From Chryseolinea serpens (GTDB taxonomy: Bacteria; Bacteroidota; Bacteroidia; Cytophagales; Cyclobacteriaceae): a stretch of 64,000 nucleotides of DNA. A program made the translations under genes and the position numbers. The notes beneath the pieces are model-generated. The model did no database searches, was not told the DNA's origin, and was given only the letters and a program-made list of their open reading frames with translations. The stretch lies in assembly GCF_900129725.1 (NCBI RefSeq), contig NZ_FQWQ01000002.1, positions 1-64,000 of the forward strand, written 5' to 3'. Shown here piece after piece: positions 61,280-64,000 of this stretch (positions are counted from its first letter, which is position 1; every line of letters begins with the position of its first letter).

Positions 61280-63406
61280 ATGAAAATCTACGACGAAAAG
61301 CACCTCAAGAACATTGTTCTGCTGGGTGCGCCCAAGGCCGGCAAGACCCTGCTGGCCGAAGACATGGTTTTTGAAGCCGGCATCATTCACCGGAGGGGTA
61401 CCATTGAAGGTAAAAACACGGTGTCGGACTTCCATGACATTGAACAAGAACGGGGCAATTCCGTCTTCGCCTCGTCGATGCACACCGAGTGGCGCGACTA
61501 CAAGATCAACATCATCGACACCCCAGGGTTCGACGATTTCATAGGCGAAATGATTGCCGCGGTACGCGTGGCCGACACCTGTGTGATGGTCATCAACGCG
61601 CAACACGGTGTAGAAGTAGGCACCGAACTGATCTGGGACTACATCGACCAGTTCCAAAAGCCGGTGCTCTTCGCGGTGAACCTGGTTGACCACCCCAGGT
61701 CAAACTTCGACAGTGCCCTGCAGTCACTCAAAGAGCGGTTTGGAAACGCTGTCGTACAAATGCAGTATCCCCTCAACCAGGGCGAGAGTTTCAACGCCAT
61801 CATCGACCTGCTGAAGATGGTGATGTACAAGTTTCCGCCGGAAGGCGGCAAACCCGAAAAGCTTCCCATCCCCGCCTCCGAAAAAGAAAAGGCCGACCGC
61901 CTCCACAACGAACTGGTGGAAAAAGCGGCCGAGAACGACGAGAAGCTCATGGAAAAATATTTCGAGCAGGGCACCCTCGACGAAGACGAGATGCGCGAAG
62001 GCCTGAAGCTGGGCATGATCCACCACGAGGTCTTCCCCGTTTTTGTGACGTCGGCCAAAAAGAACATGGGCACCGGCCGCATGATGGGTTTCATCGACAA
62101 CGTGGCCCCCTGCCCCGCCGAAGCCAAACCCGAACTCAGCGCCGACGGCCAGGAGCTTCCCATCGACCCCAGCAAACCCGCCGTTCTGTTTGTCTTCAAA
62201 ACCCACCTCGAACCCAACCTCGGCAGACTCTCCTTCTTCAAAGTGATCTCCGGCGAAGTGACCACCGCCTCCGAACTCGTCAACAGCCAGACCGGCGCGG
62301 TGGAACGCATCCACCAACTGTTCATCGTCGACGGCAAGTCGCGCAACCCGGTTGACCGCCTGGTGGCCGGCGACATTGGCGCCACCCTGAAACTCAAAGA
62401 CACCTACACCAACCAAACCCTGCACGCCAAAGGCTACGACATCACCGTGCAGCCCATCACCTTCCCCGAGCCGCGCATCCGCACCGCCGTGATCGCCTTC
62501 AGTAAGAATGACGACGAAAAGATCGGCGAGGTGCTGCACAAGATCCATCACGAAGACCCCACCCTCATGGTGGCCTATTCCAAAGAGATCAAACAACTGA
62601 TCATCTCCGGGCAAGGCGAACTGCATTTGGCTGTGTGCAAATGGTATCTCGAAAATGTATACAAGCTCCATGTAGACTTCGAAAGTCCCCGCATCTCCTA
62701 TCGTGAAACCATCCGCAAGTCGGCCAACGCTACCTACCGTCACAAAAAACAATCCGGTGGCGCAGGCCAGTTTGGTGAAGTGCACATGAAAGTGGAGCCT
62801 TACTTTGAAGGCATGCCCGAGCCCACGGAGTTTCCCGTGCGCGGCAAGGAAGTGATCGACCTGGAGTGGGGCGGCAAACTGGTGTTCTACAACTGCATCG
62901 TGGGCGGTGTGATCGACGCACGCTTCATCCCCTCCATTCTGAAAGGCGTGATGGAAAAAATGGAAGAAGGCCCCATCACCGGCTCGTATGTGCGCGACGT
63001 TCGCGTGATGGTCTACGATGGCAAGATGCACCCCGTCGACTCCAACGACATCTCCTTCAAGATCGCGGGCATGATGGCCTTCAAAGACGCCTTCCTGCGC
63101 TGCGAACCACAATTGCTGGAGCCGATCTGCGACGTAGAGATCATGCTCCCCGAGGACGTGATGGGCGAAGTGATGGGCGATCTTCAAACCCGCCGGTCGC
63201 TCATCATGGGCATGGACAGCAAGGGCAACTACCAGGTCATCAAAGCCAAGACACCGCTGGCCGAATTGGATCGCTACTCGACCACACTCCGTTCGCTGTC
63301 GCAAGGCCGGGCGCGGTTCACACAAACCTTCTCCGAATTTTCATCCGTACCGTTCGAACTTCAGCAAAAACTATCCAAGCAGTTGCAGGAAGTGGAAGCC
63401 GTCTGA
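61280..63406 (+). CDS. EF-G paralogue with degenerate GTPase site (EF-G2-like)
   Basis: 708 residues with all five EF-G domains. G1 reads GAPKAGKT (residues 16-23; canonical AHIDAGKT loses His and Asp). G3 is DTPGFDDF where EF-G has DTPGHVDF, so the catalytic His is Phe. G4 reads NLVD instead of NKMD. Domain II-V sequence is normal (for example GEVLHKIHHEDPTLMVAYSK, YRHKKQSGGAGQFGEVH, LPEDVMGEVMGDLQTRRSLI). It matches the Bacteroidota EF-G2 group; the Bacteroides thetaiotaomicron member is reported to work without GTP hydrolysis. Single gene. Confidence 0.9.
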   Translation: MKIYDEKHLKNIVLLGAPKAGKTLLAEDMVFEAGIIHRRGTIEGKNTVSDFHDIEQERGNSVFASSMHTEWRDYKINIIDTPGFDDFIGEMIAAVRVADTCVMVINAQHGVEVGTELIWDYIDQFQKPVLFAVNLVDHPRSNFDSALQSLKERFGNAVVQMQYPLNQGESFNAIIDLLKMVMYKFPPEGGKPEKLPIPASEKEKADRLHNELVEKAAENDEKLMEKYFEQGTLDEDEMREGLKLGMIHHEVFPVFVTSAKKNMGTGRMMGFIDNVAPCPAEAKPELSADGQELPIDPSKPAVLFVFKTHLEPNLGRLSFFKVISGEVTTASELVNSQTGAVERIHQLFIVDGKSRNPVDRLVAGDIGATLKLKDTYTNQTLHAKGYDITVQPITFPEPRIRTAVIAFSKNDDEKIGEVLHKIHHEDPTLMVAYSKEIKQLIISGQGELHLAVCKWYLENVYKLHVDFESPRISYRETIRKSANATYRHKKQSGGAGQFGEVHMKVEPYFEGMPEPTEFPVRGKEVIDLEWGGKLVFYNCIVGGVIDARFIPSILKGVMEKMEEGPITGSYVRDVRVMVYDGKMHPVDSNDISFKIAGMMAFKDAFLRCEPQLLEPICDVEIMLPEDVMGEVMGDLQTRRSLIMGMDSKGNYQVIKAKTPLAELDRYSTTLRSLSQGRARFTQTFSEFSSVPFELQQKLSKQLQEVEAV

Positions 63407-63458
63407 AATATCCGGTCGGAACCATGATCCATACCGGGTCATGGTTCCGGCCTTTACA

Positions 63459-63878
63459 TCACAATTTCTTAGCGGCCTTTACCTGTTCCACCATTTCGGC
63501 GGGGAGGGCATCGGCAATCTCTTGCGCCACGATCCGGCGCCACAGGAAACTCAAAGGACCTACCACTTTCATCGTGGTGGTCATGCGCAGGCCTTCGGGT
63601 GTATCCTCATACGTATGTTCACCATACATCTTGGCCAACGGAAAGGTCGTGCAGTCCACAAACTTCCGGTTCTCGATCACTTCCACCAGTTTGATCTTCA
63701 CCTGGGGTCCTTTTTTGGGCTTGAGGATGAACTGAGCCCCCACTTCAAATTTACCCAGCAAGCGGGCATACTCCACGCCGGCATCCCAGGTGTGCCAGCG
63801 GTCGACGTCGGAGAATAATTTCCAGAGTTGTTCTTTGGTCACCTCGCGGGTCACCAGGGTGTGCGATTTAGTCCACAT
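63459..63878 (-). CDS. SRPBCC-family protein
   Basis: 139 residues with a polyketide-cyclase/START-like fold: VTREVTKEQLWKLFSDVDRW HTWD opening, GKFEVGAQFILKPKKG, and TTTMKVVGPLSFLWRRIVAQ near the end. Such small proteins bind a hydrophobic ligand in a central cavity; nothing here defines it. It has its own promoter upstream. Confidence 0.8.
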   Translation of the reverse strand: MWTKSHTLVTREVTKEQLWKLFSDVDRWHTWDAGVEYARLLGKFEVGAQFILKPKKGPQVKIKLVEVIENRKFVDCTTFPLAKMYGEHTYEDTPEGLRMTTTMKVVGPLSFLWRRIVAQEIADALPAEMVEQVKAAKKL

Positions 63879-63934
63879 AAGCTTCTTCTTGTTTTCTTTC
63901 TGTTTTATTAACTAAGTGTCTTATATTATATAAA

Positions 63935-63967
63935 CAAATATAATATGTATACTTATAATATTACAAA
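63935..63967 (-). promoter_or_regulatory. Bacteroidota-type promoter of the SRPBCC gene
   Basis: Minus strand: TTTG (63964-63967), 21 bases, then TATATTTG (63935-63942), exact matches to the -33 TTTG and -7 TAnnTTTG elements at the expected spacing. The element ends 56 bases before the start at 63878, in an AT-rich gap. Confidence 0.7.
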
Positions 63968-64000
63968 TATCCACGCGCTTTTTTTCGGTCTGTGGCTTTC

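Noticed and set aside
61724-63325. A 533-codon open frame on the minus strand
   Set aside because: It is antisense to the EF-G paralogue, His/Gly/Val-rich as expected of a shadow frame, and matches no family.

Overview
The window comes from the chromosome of a member of the Bacteroidota, most likely a Cytophagales bacterium of the Chryseolinea/Ohtaekwangia type. This is inferred from gene content: flexirubin/aryl-polyene genes, MenA, a DUF4412 protein, a Bacteroidota-type arginine decarboxylase and an EF-G paralogue. TAnnTTTG promoters and the scarcity of strong Shine-Dalgarno sites agree with it.

Layout. (1) 1-3171: a decayed accessory segment with an IS21-type IstB C-terminus, frameshifted small genes, a winged-helix protein and an unknown partner. 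It abuts a DsbA/FrnE-family gene that has lost its first codons up to the active-site motif. (2) 3899-6297: a secreted BNR-repeat protein and a coiled-coil lipoprotein. (3) 6353-31721: about 25 kb of minus-strand genes forming a complete aryl-polyene/flexirubin-type pigment locus. It holds an aromatic amino acid ammonia-lyase, an AMP ligase, three catalytic ketosynthases with a degenerate partner and a KS fragment, two ACPs, AcpS, FabG, two hotdog dehydratases, a thioesterase, two methyltransferases (one fused to an exporter), a putative flavin halogenase, a CrtI-like oxidoreductase, LpxL- and PlsC-like acyltransferases, LolA, lipoproteins, a GT2/DUF2062 pair, a polysaccharide deacetylase and a C45-type acyltransferase. 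No darA/darB (dialkylresorcinol) genes are present. (4) 32011-33130: a REP-associated tyrosine transposase flanked by its probable REP hairpins, including four 107-bp tandem units. (5) 33141-48943: an outer-membrane protein, a GAF/PAS sensor, hemL, a periplasmic-binding-like protein, guaA, a barrel protein, a DUF4136 lipoprotein, an FtsX-type permease, a PAP2 phosphatase and an OmpR/HK two-component pair. (6) 49073-55277: a USP-like protein, a small exported protein, DUF1275, menA, a GreA/B-like protein, two tandem glutathione peroxidases and argS. (7) 55464-60096: a polyamine locus with a deoxyhypusine-synthase-like enzyme, an arginase/agmatinase-family protein and arginine decarboxylase, plus a START-domain protein. 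(8) 60177-63878: a DUF4412 protein, an EF-G paralogue with a degenerate GTPase centre and an SRPBCC protein.

How the pigment genes fit together (inference from families): the ammonia-lyase makes a 4-hydroxycinnamate-type starter, and the AMP ligase and AcpS-primed ACPs load it. The KS/KR/DH set extends it to a conjugated polyene. Methyltransferase, halogenase and oxidoreductase decorate the aryl head or chain. LolA, lipoprotein, MMPL, acyltransferase and C45 proteins would move the product to the outer membrane and esterify it.

Points most worth a second look: a probable -1 frameshift on an A10 run joining the GT2 and DUF2062 genes; the RAYT/REP system; the putative halogenase; the exporter-acyltransferase-methyltransferase fusion; an arginase-family protein with a metal-ligand Asp replaced by Ser; and the EF-G paralogue that has lost the catalytic His. 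All functional calls are from reading the sequence; no database search was run.
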